The notes under the pieces: model-generated
Databases searched by the model: none
Seen by the model: only the letters and a program-made list of their open reading frames with translations
What the model was told of the DNA's origin: nothing
Source: Sphingomonas sp. 1F27F7B
GTDB taxonomy: Bacteria > Pseudomonadota > Alphaproteobacteria > Sphingomonadales > Sphingomonadaceae
Length of the DNA: 64,000 nucleotides
Assembly (NCBI RefSeq): GCF_005503355.1
Contig: NZ_SCMK01000013.1
Span: 1-64,000, forward strand
Reading direction: 5' to 3'
In this document: in pieces, positions 1 to 10,138 of the stretch
Numbering within the stretch: position 1 is the stretch's first letter
Layout of the letters: each line of letters opens with the position of its first letter
Position numbers and translations under genes: made by a program

Positions 1-1
1 G

Positions 2-208
2 CCCTTCCCCACCCCCTTCGCCCGCCCGCGCGGCGTGGCGCTCTCGACGCCGCTGATGAACTTCTACTGGGGCTCGGCGAACCTGCTGATCGGGATATCG
101 GCGCTGCTCAGCTATCCGCTGCGGACCTATGGCATATGGCCGGTGATCGCGGGCTGGCTGGCGCTGGGAAGCTTCTGTGCGTGGCACTTCGGCAAGGTGC
201 GGCGCTAG
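2..208 (+). CDS. C-terminal end of a small integral membrane protein (5' truncated by window)
   Basis: The frame is open from the window edge to a TAG at 206-208 and encodes 68 residues. Two hydrophobic stretches are visible (around NLLIGISALLSY and WPVIAGWLALGSF), separated by a short loop and ending in a basic tail (HFGKVRR), so this is the end of a polytopic membrane protein with a cytoplasmic tail. The family is not recognisable from this fragment. The next gene starts about 115 bp downstream on the same strand with its own ribosome binding site. Confidence 0.6.
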   Translation, partial: PFPTPFARPRGVALSTPLMNFYWGSANLLIGISALLSYPLRTYGIWPVIAGWLALGSFCAWHFGKVRR

Positions 209-323
209 GCCTCTCCATCGGGTTCCAGCCACGGTTTACATGTAGGACTTCAAGAAGCAGTTCTCTCTTTGTTCCGATTCGGATGCATCGTCATGGTGCG
301 CGCGGAACGCGAAGGAGAACGAC

Positions 324-1652
324 GTGAGCCATATCATTTCGGCAAGCGATTTCGATGTCGTCGGGGACGGCATCACCGACGACACCGCCGCATTGCAGGC
401 CTTTCTGGACGCGTGCGAGGGGAAAGCTGGCTTCATCCCCTCGCCGGCACAGCCCTACAGAGTCACCAGCCAGCTGAACGGGCGGCGCAACAGTCGAATC
501 TTCGGCGAGAATCGCAATACGACGCTCATCCGCTATGACGGCACCGGCACCATTCCCGGCGGGGGCGCCATCCTTGCCTTTGACGAAGCCGACCATGTCA
601 GCATCTCGAACATCGGGTTCCGCTGGGGGCATGTAGTTGCAACCAATGAGTCGGTCGCGCTTCGCCTGCGCGATCAGGTGTATGCGGTAGTGGACGGAAT
701 CACCAATGGCGGCGAAGCGGCGGCCCCCGAGGCGCTGCGGATCAGGGGCATCCTGATCGAGCAGACGAAGACCGGCCTGGTACCGCCACGCGGCAATGTC
801 GTGCTGCGCAATATCCTGAACGTCTTCGAGCGGGGCACCATGGGCGATGGCGGCGGCCCCGGCTCCGCGGGAATCCACATCAAGGGCCTTGCGAGCGACC
901 GCATCAATCACGTGGTCCTGGAGGGCGAAGGCAATCTCGAGCACGCCAAATACGGCCTCCTTGTCGAATATGCCAATGAGGTCCTGATCGGCCCGGGCTG
1001 GCTGCTGCGCGCCGCGAACGACACGGAACTGATGATCAGCAATGCCGCCAACGTCAGCGTCTTCGGCGCGCAGATCGCCCCAATGAGAGTCACGGGAAAG
1101 GGCATCGTGATCGATGCCAATTGCGAGGATTGCACCGTGATCGCGCCGGCCTGGAACCTTTCCAGCGGCGAGCCAGCCGTCGTGCTCAGCGACAATGGCG
1201 CTCGAACCACGGTGATCGCCCCGGGCGCGCCGAGCGTTCCCGGCGCCACGAAACCGCTCGCGCCTCCCGCCAAAGTGAATGCGCCGGTTCAGCATCGAAA
1301 ATATGACGGCATCGGCCCACACCTCGAATTGATCCGCTCGCCTACCGACAACCAGTCGGTGCTGGTCATGCGCGGTGCCGGTCAATCCGTGTCAAACGCC
1401 GCGTGGCAAGTGATCAACAACGGCAATGGAAGCGGCATGGACATGCAACGCTTTGAGGTCGGAACCGGCCTGGCCGAACGGCTGGACGCCAGCGGCCAGC
1501 GCTATCTCAAATGCCCGGCCGCGAGCCCGGGCGGCAATGCGCTTTCCGCCGGCCAGCTGACGTTCTTCGTGAACGAGACAAGCGGCCAGCTCTGCGCGCT
1601 CGTCAAGCTTGCCGACGGCTCGGTGAGATCAGCGGCTATCTCCTTGACCTAG
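324..1652 (+). CDS. Right-handed parallel beta-helix protein, pectate-lyase/tailspike-like
   Basis: This 442-residue protein starts at GTG 324, chosen because AAGGAG lies 6 nt upstream (312-317). The N-terminus (DVVGDGITDDTAALQAFLDA) is the hallmark of Pectate_lyase_3/GH28-like beta-helix proteins and phage tailspikes: a beta strand, a GDG turn, then a helix before the helix coils. The middle (about residues 60-300) is rich in short beta repeats with Asn, Val, Ile and Gly. The C-terminal 110 residues form a separate module of unknown type (RSPTDNQSVLVMRGAG onward). No signal peptide is visible, which is odd for a secreted polysaccharide lyase and leaves a cytoplasmic or specially exported protein possible. 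Substrate unknown. It stands alone and converges on mutL. Confidence 0.65.
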   Translation: MSHIISASDFDVVGDGITDDTAALQAFLDACEGKAGFIPSPAQPYRVTSQLNGRRNSRIFGENRNTTLIRYDGTGTIPGGGAILAFDEADHVSISNIGFRWGHVVATNESVALRLRDQVYAVVDGITNGGEAAAPEALRIRGILIEQTKTGLVPPRGNVVLRNILNVFERGTMGDGGGPGSAGIHIKGLASDRINHVVLEGEGNLEHAKYGLLVEYANEVLIGPGWLLRAANDTELMISNAANVSVFGAQIAPMRVTGKGIVIDANCEDCTVIAPAWNLSSGEPAVVLSDNGARTTVIAPGAPSVPGATKPLAPPAKVNAPVQHRKYDGIGPHLELIRSPTDNQSVLVMRGAGQSVSNAAWQVINNGNGSGMDMQRFEVGTGLAERLDASGQRYLKCPAASPGGNALSAGQLTFFVNETSGQLCALVKLADGSVRSAAISLT

Positions 1653-1663
1653 CCGGCAGGAGC

Positions 1664-1687
1664 GCGGGCCCCGGATCCGGGGCCCGC
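1664..1687. terminator. Perfect 24-bp palindrome between convergent genes
   Basis: The 12-nt arm GCGGGCCCCGGA is followed directly by its exact reverse complement, 12 bp after the stop of the beta-helix gene and 38 bp beyond the end of mutL. Its position between two convergent stops fits a bidirectional terminator. There is no T-run on either side, so intrinsic termination is not certain. Confidence 0.45.
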
Positions 1688-1725
1688 AAGCTTCAAGCGG
1701 AAACCGGAAGCGGGCACCCCCGACA

Positions 1726-3519
1726 TCACTTCCTCCCGAACAGCTTCTCGATATCGCCATGCGCCAGCTTCACCCAGGTCGGGCGCCCATGGTTGCACTG
1801 GCCGGAATGCGGCGTGACTTCCATCTCGCGGAGCAACGCGTTCATCTCGGCGACCGACAACACTCGCCCCGCCCGCACCGAACCATGACAGGCCATGGTC
1901 GCGGCAACGTGATCGAGCCTTTCCTTCAGGCTGAGCGCCTCGTCGAAGCTGGCGAGCTCGTCGGCGAGATCGGTCACCAGCGCGTGGACGTCGCCCTTGC
2001 CGAGCGCCGCCGGCACCCCCCGGACCAGCATCGCGCGCGGGCCGAAACGCTCCAGGTCGAGGCCGAACTCCGATAGCTCCCCGGCTCGCGCCTCGAGCCG
2101 GTCGCACGCGGGCTCGTCCAGCTCGACGACCTCGGGGACAAGCAGGCCCTGCGACGCCACCCCGCCTTCGGACATGGCCCGGCGCATCCGCTCCAGCACC
2201 AGGCGCTCGTGCGCGGCATGCTGGTCGACCAGGACCAGTCCGTCCTCGGCTTCGGCGACGATATAGGTCTTGGCAACCTGGCCGCGCGCGACGCCGAGCG
2301 GATGCTGGACGCTCTGCGGCACCGGCGCGATCGCGGGCTCGGCGCGGGCGAGCGGCGGCGGCGCGCTGAAGCTCGGCCGGCGATCCTGGACGCTGCCATA
2401 GCTGTGGGTCGGCGCGGGACCATAATGCGGCGCGGGCGTATGTATCGGCTCGGCATCCCAGAGCTGCGGCGCCGGCGCGCTCGGCTCGCTGGTCCACATC
2501 CCCAGAGCGGCTTCGCTCGGCCGCTGGACGCTGCGATGGCCGGCCTCGTCGAGCGCGCGGCGCAGGCCCGAGACGATCATGCCGCGCACCAGCGCCGGGT
2601 CGCGGAAGCGAACCTCGGTCTTGGCGGGGTGGACATTGACGTCGACTTGGTCGGCAGGAACCTGGAGGAACAGGGCCACGACGGGGTGGCGGTCGCGCGC
2701 CAGCATCTCGGCATAGGCGCCGCGCAGCGCGCCGATCAGCAGCCGATCCTTTACCGGCCGGCCGTTGACGAACAGATATTGGTGATCCGCCACGCCGCGA
2801 TTGAAGGTCGGCAGGCCGGCGACGCCGCCGAGCACCAGCCCCTCGCGCTCGAAATCGATCGCGACGCTGTTCTCGGCGAGCGCCCGGTCGGTGAGCCCGG
2901 CGACGCGCTCCGGGCCGCTCTCCCCGCCCTGGACCTGCAATGCCTTGCGCCCGTCATGCTCGACCGAGAAGGCGATGTCGGGCCGGGCCATGGCGAGCCG
3001 CTTCATCACATCGAGGCTGGCGGCATATTCCGCGCGGGGCGAGCGCAGGAACTTGCGGCGCGCGGGCACGCGGCCGAACAGCGCCTCGACGCGCACGCGC
3101 GTGCCCGGGGGCAGCGCGGCGGGGGCCTCGGAGACGACTGCGCCATTGTCCACCACCCGGCTCCACCCTTCGGCACCGCGCACCCGGCTCTCCAGCGTCA
3201 TCCGCGCGACGCTGGCGATCGAAGGCAAGGCCTCGCCGCGAAAGCCCAGGGTCGTGACCTGGTCGATTTCGTCGTCGGGCAGCTTGGAGGTGGCGTGGCG
3301 CTCCAGCGCGAGCGCCATTTCGGGCGGCGACATGCCGCAACCGTCATCGGTGACCTCGATCAGATCGGTGCCGCCGCCGGCCAGTTTGACTGCGATCCGG
3401 GTAGCGCCGGCATCGATTGCGTTTTCGACCAGTTCTTTCAGCGCGCTGGCGGGGCGTTCGACCACTTCTCCCGCTGCAATTCGGTTGACAAGGTGTTCGG
3501 GCAGACGGCGTATTGACAT
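1726..3519 (-). CDS. mutL: DNA mismatch repair protein MutL (endonuclease type)
   Basis: The 597-residue protein acts in mismatch repair, coupling MutS recognition to strand incision. The N-terminal GHKL ATPase motifs are present: ELVENAIDAG, DDGCGM, the ATSK lid region and GFRGEALPSIASV. The C-terminal domain holds the metal-binding endonuclease motif DQHAAHERLVLE near residue 430, with the companion motifs ACHGSVRAGR and QCNHGRP at the C-terminus. This MutL therefore probably nicks DNA itself, as expected in bacteria lacking MutH. I chose ATG at 3519 (MSIRRLPEHLV), because the 16-residue upstream extension does not match the family start. It diverges from mreB across about 150 bp. Confidence 0.96.
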   Translation of the reverse strand: MSIRRLPEHLVNRIAAGEVVERPASALKELVENAIDAGATRIAVKLAGGGTDLIEVTDDGCGMSPPEMALALERHATSKLPDDEIDQVTTLGFRGEALPSIASVARMTLESRVRGAEGWSRVVDNGAVVSEAPAALPPGTRVRVEALFGRVPARRKFLRSPRAEYAASLDVMKRLAMARPDIAFSVEHDGRKALQVQGGESGPERVAGLTDRALAENSVAIDFEREGLVLGGVAGLPTFNRGVADHQYLFVNGRPVKDRLLIGALRGAYAEMLARDRHPVVALFLQVPADQVDVNVHPAKTEVRFRDPALVRGMIVSGLRRALDEAGHRSVQRPSEAALGMWTSEPSAPAPQLWDAEPIHTPAPHYGPAPTHSYGSVQDRRPSFSAPPPLARAEPAIAPVPQSVQHPLGVARGQVAKTYIVAEAEDGLVLVDQHAAHERLVLERMRRAMSEGGVASQGLLVPEVVELDEPACDRLEARAGELSEFGLDLERFGPRAMLVRGVPAALGKGDVHALVTDLADELASFDEALSLKERLDHVAATMACHGSVRAGRVLSVAEMNALLREMEVTPHSGQCNHGRPTWVKLAHGDIEKLFGRK

Positions 3520-3671
3520 GGTCGTTGCTCTAGCCCAAGCGGCGGCATCCCGCGACCCCAACCGCATGGCAACCAGGCCGGATTCTCCAGTCCGTCCCGG
3601 AAAGGTCCCGGACTAGATATTTTGTGCGATTAGCCGGCGGCGGGCGCCCGCCCGGCAGGACGGAAACATAG

Positions 3672-4712
<1,041 letters not shown>

Positions 4713-4730
4713 TCGGAGGCAAGGGGGACT

Positions 4731-5636
4731 ATGGCGCCGCCACGCAACCGGCGCCCGGGTTTTTCGCGGCGGGCGCAATACGGGCTCTTCCTCGGCTATG
4801 TGGGGCTGGTCGGCGGGATGCTGATCGCGGCCAGCCTGTTGCTGCTTTCGATATTCAATCCGCCGGCCTTCGGTGCGGTGCGTGGCTTCTTCTCCGAGAT
4901 CACCACGCCCATCGCTTCCGGCTTCACCTGGGTGCGCACCAGCGTCGCGGGCGTGCCCGAGGGCGTATCCAGCTATGTGAACGTCCGCGGCGAGAATGCC
5001 CGGCTCAAGAAGCAGATCGCCGATAACGAGCTGCTGGTGTCGCGCGCGCGCACGCTGAACCAGGAGAACCGGCATCTGCGCGAGATGCTCAAGCTGCGCG
5101 ACGCCTCCACCGATGCGGTGGTGGTGGCGCGGCTGGTGGCGAGTTCGATCGGCAGCACCCGGCGCTATGCGACGCTCAACGCGGGCGGCTGGCAGGGCGT
5201 GAAGACGGGCCAGCCGGTACGCCAGCCCGACGGGCTGATCGGACAGGTTGTCGAGACCAGCCCCAACACGGCGCGCGTGCTCCTGATCGTCGATCCCGAG
5301 AGCATCGTTCCCGTGCGCCGCACCCGCGACGGCCTGCCCGCGATCGCGGCCGGGCGCGGCGACGGATTGCTCGACATCCGCTCGGCGAGCGTGGCGACGA
5401 TGATCTTCAAGCCGGGCGACACCTTCGTCACTTCGGGCACCGGCGGCATCTTCTCGCCCAACATCCCCGTTGCGCGGGTTATCCGCACGTCGCGCGACAT
5501 CGCAGTGGCCGAGCCTTCGGCCAATCCCGACGCGCTCGATTTCGCGCTCGTCCAGGCGACTTTCCTGCCTGACCCCACGCCAACGCCGTCCCCCAAGCCC
5601 TCGCCCAGCGCAAAGCCCAAGGCCGGGAAGAAGTAG
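4731..5636 (+). CDS. mreC: Rod-shape-determining protein MreC
   Basis: The 301-residue bitopic inner-membrane protein links MreB to PBP2 in the periplasm. A single membrane segment lies at about residues 15-40 (GLFLGYVGLVGGMLIAASLL), followed by a coiled-coil stretch (about 80-120: ENARLKKQIADNELL onward) and the two MreC beta-barrel lobes. The C-terminus is a Pro/Lys/Ser tail (PTPTPSPKPSPSAKPK), a low-complexity extension common in alphaproteobacterial MreC. The stop TAG lies 2 bp before the mreD start. Confidence 0.93.
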   Translation: MAPPRNRRPGFSRRAQYGLFLGYVGLVGGMLIAASLLLLSIFNPPAFGAVRGFFSEITTPIASGFTWVRTSVAGVPEGVSSYVNVRGENARLKKQIADNELLVSRARTLNQENRHLREMLKLRDASTDAVVVARLVASSIGSTRRYATLNAGGWQGVKTGQPVRQPDGLIGQVVETSPNTARVLLIVDPESIVPVRRTRDGLPAIAAGRGDGLLDIRSASVATMIFKPGDTFVTSGTGGIFSPNIPVARVIRTSRDIAVAEPSANPDALDFALVQATFLPDPTPTPSPKPSPSAKPKAGKK

Positions 5637-5638
5637 CG

Positions 5639-6145
5639 GTGACCGACTATATTCCCCTCGGCCGCAGCGAGAAGATGCCGCGCAGCATCTGGCTGGCGCC
5701 GCTCTCGGTGGTGCTGGGTTCGATGACGACCCTGCTGCCGGTGGTGGCCACCGTGCCGCTCCTGCCGCCCTTCGGGCTGATGATGCTGCTCGCCTGGCGG
5801 CTGATGCGCGGCGATGCAATGAAGGTGTGGATGCCCGTGCCGCTGGGCTTTTTCGACGACATGCTGAGCGGCCAGCCCCTGGGCAGCGCGATGCTGCTAT
5901 GGTCGGCGGCGGTGCTGATGGTGGATGTGCTCGACACGCGGCTGGTATGGCGCGACTTCTGGCAGGACTGGCTGATCGCCAGCGGTGCGATCGCCTTCGT
6001 GCTGATCGCAGGGCGCTTGGTGGCGGCCCCCTTCACTGCGCATGTCGACACGGCGCTGCTGATCCAGATTCTCGTCTCGGCGGCGCTGTTCCCCGTGGTT
6101 GCCCGGTTCTGCGCATGGCTCGATCGGGATAAGAAGCGACAATAA
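5639..6145 (+). CDS. mreD: Rod-shape-determining membrane protein MreD
   Basis: This 168-residue protein starts at GTG 5639 just after the mreC stop. It has several hydrophobic helices (LAPLSVVLGSMTTLLPVVAT, GSAMLLWSAAVLMVDVL, WLIASGAIAFVLIAGRL, TALLIQILVSAALFPVVA) and the PLGFFDDMLSGQPLG loop typical of MreD. It belongs to the elongasome; its role is poorly defined beyond partnership with MreC. The final A of its TAA stop is the first base of the mrdA ATG, indicating translational coupling. Confidence 0.9.
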   Translation: MTDYIPLGRSEKMPRSIWLAPLSVVLGSMTTLLPVVATVPLLPPFGLMMLLAWRLMRGDAMKVWMPVPLGFFDDMLSGQPLGSAMLLWSAAVLMVDVLDTRLVWRDFWQDWLIASGAIAFVLIAGRLVAAPFTAHVDTALLIQILVSAALFPVVARFCAWLDRDKKRQ

Positions 6146-8178
6146 TGGCCCGGATCACCGAAGCAGCGCAGGCTTATAGTTTCTCTCGCCGCGCGCTGGT
6201 GCTCGGCGGAATCCAGGGCGCAGCTGCGCTGGTGCTGGCCGGGCGCATGACCTGGCTCGCCGTGTTCGAGAATGAGCGCTACCGCCTGACCGCCGAGAGC
6301 AACCGCGTGCGCCTGACGCTCACGCCGCCGCGGCGGGGCTGGATCGTCGACCGCAGCGGCATCCCGATCGCCAACAACCGCACTGCGTTCCGCGTCGACA
6401 TGATCCCCGACCGGATGGAGGACAAGGAGAAGACGCTGGGCATGCTCCAGCAGATCCTGAGCCTCTCCGAGGAAGAGATGTCGCGGATCCGCACCGATCT
6501 GAAGCGGGCCGCGGGCTTCCAGCCGGTGCAGGTCTCCGACAATCTCGACTGGGAGCGCTTCGCCGCGGTGAGCGTGCGCGTGCCGGAGATGCCCGGCGTG
6601 CAGCCTACCCGCGGCTTCTCGCGCAACTATCCGCTGGCCGCGGGCGTCGCGCACCTCGTCGGCTATGTCGGCACCGCTTCGGCCGAGCAATATCAAAAGG
6701 AGAAGGACCCCCTTCTCGTCGCCCCGGGCTTCAAGCTGGGCAAGGACGGGCTGGAGAAGACGCTGGAGGATCGGCTGCGCGGCACGCCGGGTGCCAAGCG
6801 CGTCGAAGTCACCGCGCATGGCCGCCTGGTCCAGGAGCTCGCCACCCGGCCCGACCAGCCGGGCGAGACAGTGAAGCTCACCATCGATGCGCTGCTCCAG
6901 GAATATGTCGCACGCCGCCTGGGCACCAATTCGGGCTCGGCAGTGGTGATCGACGTGAGCAATGGCGACATCCTCGCCATGGTCTCGATGCCCGCCTATG
7001 ATCCCAACAGCTTTTCCGACGGCATCAGCCGCAACGAATGGAAGATGCTGAGCGAGGACGACCATGTGCCCTTGATGAACAAGGTGCTGCAGGGCCTCTA
7101 TCCGCCGGGCTCGACGGTGAAGCCGATGAACGGCCTGGCACTTCTGCATGCGGGCGTCGATCCCAATGCCCGTGTGGTCTGCTCGGGCGCGCTGCGCGTC
7201 GGCAACGGCGTGTTCCACTGCCACAAGCGCGGTGGCCATGGCGCGCTCGACCTCAAGCACGCGATCATGCAGAGCTGCGACATCTATTTCTACGAGATGG
7301 TCCGCCGCGTCGGCTATGATGCGGTGGCGCCGATGGCGCGCGCGCTCGGCCTCGGGCAGAAATTCGACCTGCCCTTCTCCACCCAGCGCTTCGGCACCGT
7401 GCCCGACAGCGCCTGGAAGCTGAAGCGCTACAAACGGCCCTGGACGGTGGCCGATTCGCTCAATGCCTCGATCGGCCAGGGTTATGTGCTCGCCAATCCG
7501 CTGCAGCTGGCAGTGATGGCGAGCCGGCTGGCTTCCGGGCGCCAGCTCGTCCCGCGGCTGCTCGCGGATGCGCCGCACCAGGAAGCCCTGCCCCTCGCCT
7601 CCACGCCCGAGCAGCTGGCGATCATCCGCGACGCGATGTTCGGGGTGATCAATTCGGGCGGCACCGGCGGCGCGGCACGGATCCAGGTCCCCGGCATCAC
7701 CCTGGCCGGCAAGACCGGTACCGCGCAGGTCCGCCGCATCACCATGGCGGAGCGGGCCTCGGGCGTGCTCAAGAACGCCTCGCTGCCCTTCAAGCTGCGC
7801 GACCACGCGCTGCTCGTCTGCTTCGCCCCGGCGGACAACCCCAAATATGCCGCCGGCATCGTGCTCGAGCATAACGGCCACACGATCCGCAACCTCGACA
7901 CGCCGATGATCGGCCGCGACATCATGACGTTCCTGTTCGACCGGAAGCGCGCGATGGATTCGCTTCATGCCGAGGAGCCTACCTGGGGCGGCGACTACCG
8001 CACCCGGATGGCGGCCCAGTCCGCAGCGTTCAAGGCAGCGCAGAGCGCGCCGCCGCCCGAAGCGCCCGAGGATGCGGCGGAAGCGGCCAGCACCGTCGCT
8101 TCTGAAGCCGCCAACGCCACGACCAGCAACACGATCGACAGCAGCGCGGCCGAACGCGGCAGCGTGGAGGCAGACTGA
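6145..8178 (+). CDS. mrdA: Penicillin-binding protein 2, elongasome transpeptidase
   Basis: The 677-residue class B PBP cross-links peptidoglycan during lateral-wall growth. A membrane anchor is at about residues 18-40, followed by the dimerisation/pedestal region (RGWIVDRSGIPIANNR) and the transpeptidase domain. The catalytic triad is intact: SxxK as STVK near residue 322, SxN as SLN (DSLNASIGQG) and KTG as AGKTGTAQV near residue 522. After the family end there is an Ala/Glu/Ser-rich low-complexity tail of about 60 residues. It lies between mreD and rodA, overlapping both (TAATG and TGATG). Confidence 0.96.
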   Translation: MARITEAAQAYSFSRRALVLGGIQGAAALVLAGRMTWLAVFENERYRLTAESNRVRLTLTPPRRGWIVDRSGIPIANNRTAFRVDMIPDRMEDKEKTLGMLQQILSLSEEEMSRIRTDLKRAAGFQPVQVSDNLDWERFAAVSVRVPEMPGVQPTRGFSRNYPLAAGVAHLVGYVGTASAEQYQKEKDPLLVAPGFKLGKDGLEKTLEDRLRGTPGAKRVEVTAHGRLVQELATRPDQPGETVKLTIDALLQEYVARRLGTNSGSAVVIDVSNGDILAMVSMPAYDPNSFSDGISRNEWKMLSEDDHVPLMNKVLQGLYPPGSTVKPMNGLALLHAGVDPNARVVCSGALRVGNGVFHCHKRGGHGALDLKHAIMQSCDIYFYEMVRRVGYDAVAPMARALGLGQKFDLPFSTQRFGTVPDSAWKLKRYKRPWTVADSLNASIGQGYVLANPLQLAVMASRLASGRQLVPRLLADAPHQEALPLASTPEQLAIIRDAMFGVINSGGTGGAARIQVPGITLAGKTGTAQVRRITMAERASGVLKNASLPFKLRDHALLVCFAPADNPKYAAGIVLEHNGHTIRNLDTPMIGRDIMTFLFDRKRAMDSLHAEEPTWGGDYRTRMAAQSAAFKAAQSAPPPEAPEDAAEAASTVASEAANATTSNTIDSSAAERGSVEAD

Positions 8179-9314
8179 TGGCCACGCTCCAATCCTCCGG
8201 CCTCGGCCCCTCGGGCATCGTTCCGGGGCCGCTGGCGCAGCTGCCCTGGCGGATCATCGGGCTGGTGGTGGCGATCGGCATGTTCGGGCTGGTCGTGCTC
8301 TATTCGGCCGCGAGCGGCAGCATGACGCCCTGGGCGTTCAACCAGGGACTGCGCTTCTTCGTGTTCCTGGCGATGGCGATCGGCTTGTCGCGCGTGCCGG
8401 AGAGCTTCTGGGCACTGGGCGCCTTCCCCATGTACATCGTCATCGTGGTGATGCTGGTGGGCGTGGAGCTGCTCGGTGCGGTGGCCGGCGGCAGTCAGCG
8501 CTGGCTCGACCTGGGTTTCATCCGGTTGCAGCCTTCCGAATTGATGAAGCCGGTGATCGTGATGGCGATGGCGCGCTTCTACGAGATATTGCCCGCGGGC
8601 GAGATCCGGAAGTTCGGCGCGATCTGGCCGGCCTGTGTGCTGATCGGCATTCCCGCCGGCCTGGTCATGCTCCAGCCCGACCTCGGCACTGCGCTGATGA
8701 TCACTGCGGGCGGTGTGACGATCATGTTCCTCGCCGGCATCCCGCTGCGCCTGTTCATCGGCGGCGCGCTGGCGCTGGCAGTGGCGGCGCCGCTGGCGGT
8801 GAACTTCGTCCTGCACGATTATCAGCGCAACCGCGTGCTGATCTTCCTCGACCCCGAGAGCGACCCGCTGGGCACCGGCTATCACATCAGCCAGTCCAAG
8901 GTAGCGATCGGATCGGGCGGCGTGTTCGGCAAGGGCTTCCTCCAGGGCACGCAGAGCCATCTCGACTATCTGCCGGAGGGTCATACCGATTTCGCCCTGG
9001 CCACGATGATGGAGGAATGGGGCCTGATGGGCGGCTTCTTCCTGATCGTCGGCTTCGGCATCCTGATCCGCTGGGGCATCGGGGTGAGCCTGCGCGCGCA
9101 GAGCCGGTTCGCCCGGCTGACCGCGGCGGGCCTCTCGGCCACGATCTTTTACTATTGCGCGATCAACATGGCGATGGTGATGGGCCTGGCGCCGGTGGTG
9201 GGCGTGCCGCTGCCGCTGATCAGCTTCGGCGGCACGGCCGTGATGACCTTCATGATCTGCTTCGGAATCCTGCTTTCGATCGACCGCCAGAGCCGCCGCG
9301 TGCAGCGCTGGTGA
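8178..9314 (+). CDS. rodA: Rod-shape SEDS glycosyltransferase RodA
   Basis: The 378-residue SEDS-family polytopic membrane protein polymerises lipid II together with PBP2. Characteristic sequence includes LVVLYSAASG, GGSQRWLDLGFIRLQPSELMK, the extracellular loop YHISQSKVAIGSGGVFGKG, HTDFALATMMEEWGL and PLISFGGTAVM. The ATG overlaps the mrdA stop as TGATG. It is the last gene of the cell-shape operon; a T-rich run follows the stop, then paired repeats and the tRNA. Confidence 0.96.
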   Translation: MATLQSSGLGPSGIVPGPLAQLPWRIIGLVVAIGMFGLVVLYSAASGSMTPWAFNQGLRFFVFLAMAIGLSRVPESFWALGAFPMYIVIVVMLVGVELLGAVAGGSQRWLDLGFIRLQPSELMKPVIVMAMARFYEILPAGEIRKFGAIWPACVLIGIPAGLVMLQPDLGTALMITAGGVTIMFLAGIPLRLFIGGALALAVAAPLAVNFVLHDYQRNRVLIFLDPESDPLGTGYHISQSKVAIGSGGVFGKGFLQGTQSHLDYLPEGHTDFALATMMEEWGLMGGFFLIVGFGILIRWGIGVSLRAQSRFARLTAAGLSATIFYYCAINMAMVMGLAPVVGVPLPLISFGGTAVMTFMICFGILLSIDRQSRRVQRW

Positions 9315-9360
9315 TTTTTTCGAGATAGGGGGTTTACAAGCCGCGAAGCACGACGCTAAA

Positions 9361-9400
9361 GGCGCCCCTCCACTGCGGAGGCGCACACACCAAGGGCGCC
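9361..9400. other. Mutually exclusive inverted repeats between rodA and tRNA-Lys
   Basis: GGCGCCC at 9361-9367 can pair with GGGCGCC at 9394-9400. Alternatively the inner GCGCCCCTCC/GGAGGCGC arms (9362-9384) can form a shorter hairpin using the same left arm. It could be the end of the rodA transcript or the leader of the tRNA. No clear T-run follows. Confidence 0.3.
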
Positions 9401-9415
9401 GAAACAACCCGGAAT

Positions 9416-9491
<76 letters not shown>

Positions 9492-10021
9492 TACTTCTCC
9501 AGAAAATCGATAACTTAGCTGGAAAACGCCAGCGAGACCCTGCCCAACTCCTATTGAATTGGGCTCCACCGACGGCGCGAACAGCCGCGACTTAGAGCGA
9601 ATGATTCTGGAACATCTCGCTCGTCGAACCTCGATGGCCGGCAGCGTGGGCCGCATGCTCCTCCTCTCCGACGGTCACACGAGGTGCTTGATCGCCAATT
9701 GGATGGTCAGTTTCCGTACCACGGCCGCAGTCTGCAGATCCGCCTATGGACCGATTGCAGAATGGCCGCGCCCGGGCTAGCGGGCAACGCGCGCCAGCCG
9801 CCCGGCTTTGGACGCTTACCGAGAAGACCCGCAGACGCTCATAGCCCGCTTGGGACACCGGGGTCGTGAGCCGCAGCCCGAAGCGCATCCACTCAGGCCA
9901 GTTGTCGTCCAGGCGAGCATGGCGCCTGCAATCGATTTGAACCCTATCTCCTGTTCTTCCCATATGGTCCCGGATGCGGCGGCAGGATACATCCCGGGGG
10001 CTTGCCGCCGCGCAAGGCGTT
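9492..10021. other. 530 bp without a recognisable gene
   Basis: Between tRNA-Lys and the end of the metal-resistance operon I see no ORF with a plausible start, ribosome binding site or family signature; the frames open here are short and Arg/Ala/Pro-rich. A small stem GCCCAA/TTGGGC (9542-9547 with 9559-9564) lies 50 bp after the tRNA. The stretch may be decayed sequence at an island edge. No integrase or transposase fragment could be recognised. Confidence 0.5.
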
Positions 10022-10138
10022 TCAAGGCTCGCCTTTCGAGGCCGGGTCCCCGTGTTCGAGTTGTCCGGTCACGGCCGGTCCTTCGGCCGATGCCGGCGAT
10101 GCACCGCGCGAGATTTCCTGGTCCGCCTCCGCCATCAT
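10022..10138 (-). CDS. Possible 38-residue ORF coupled to the P-type ATPase stop
   Basis: An ATG overlaps the ATPase stop codon (AATGATGG) and opens a 38-residue hydrophilic frame starting MMAEADQEISRG and ending GDPASKGEP. The overlap is of the same kind seen elsewhere in this operon. There is no hydrophobic segment and no known motif. It may be a real small protein, the remnant of a following gene cut by a recombination boundary, or chance. Confidence 0.3.
   Translation of the reverse strand: MMAEADQEISRGASPASAEGPAVTGQLEHGDPASKGEP

Noticed and set aside
9592-9963. Possible 123-residue gene after tRNA-Lys on the minus strand
   Set aside because: Composition does not look coding, no ribosome binding site and no resemblance to integrase, transposase or other known proteins.
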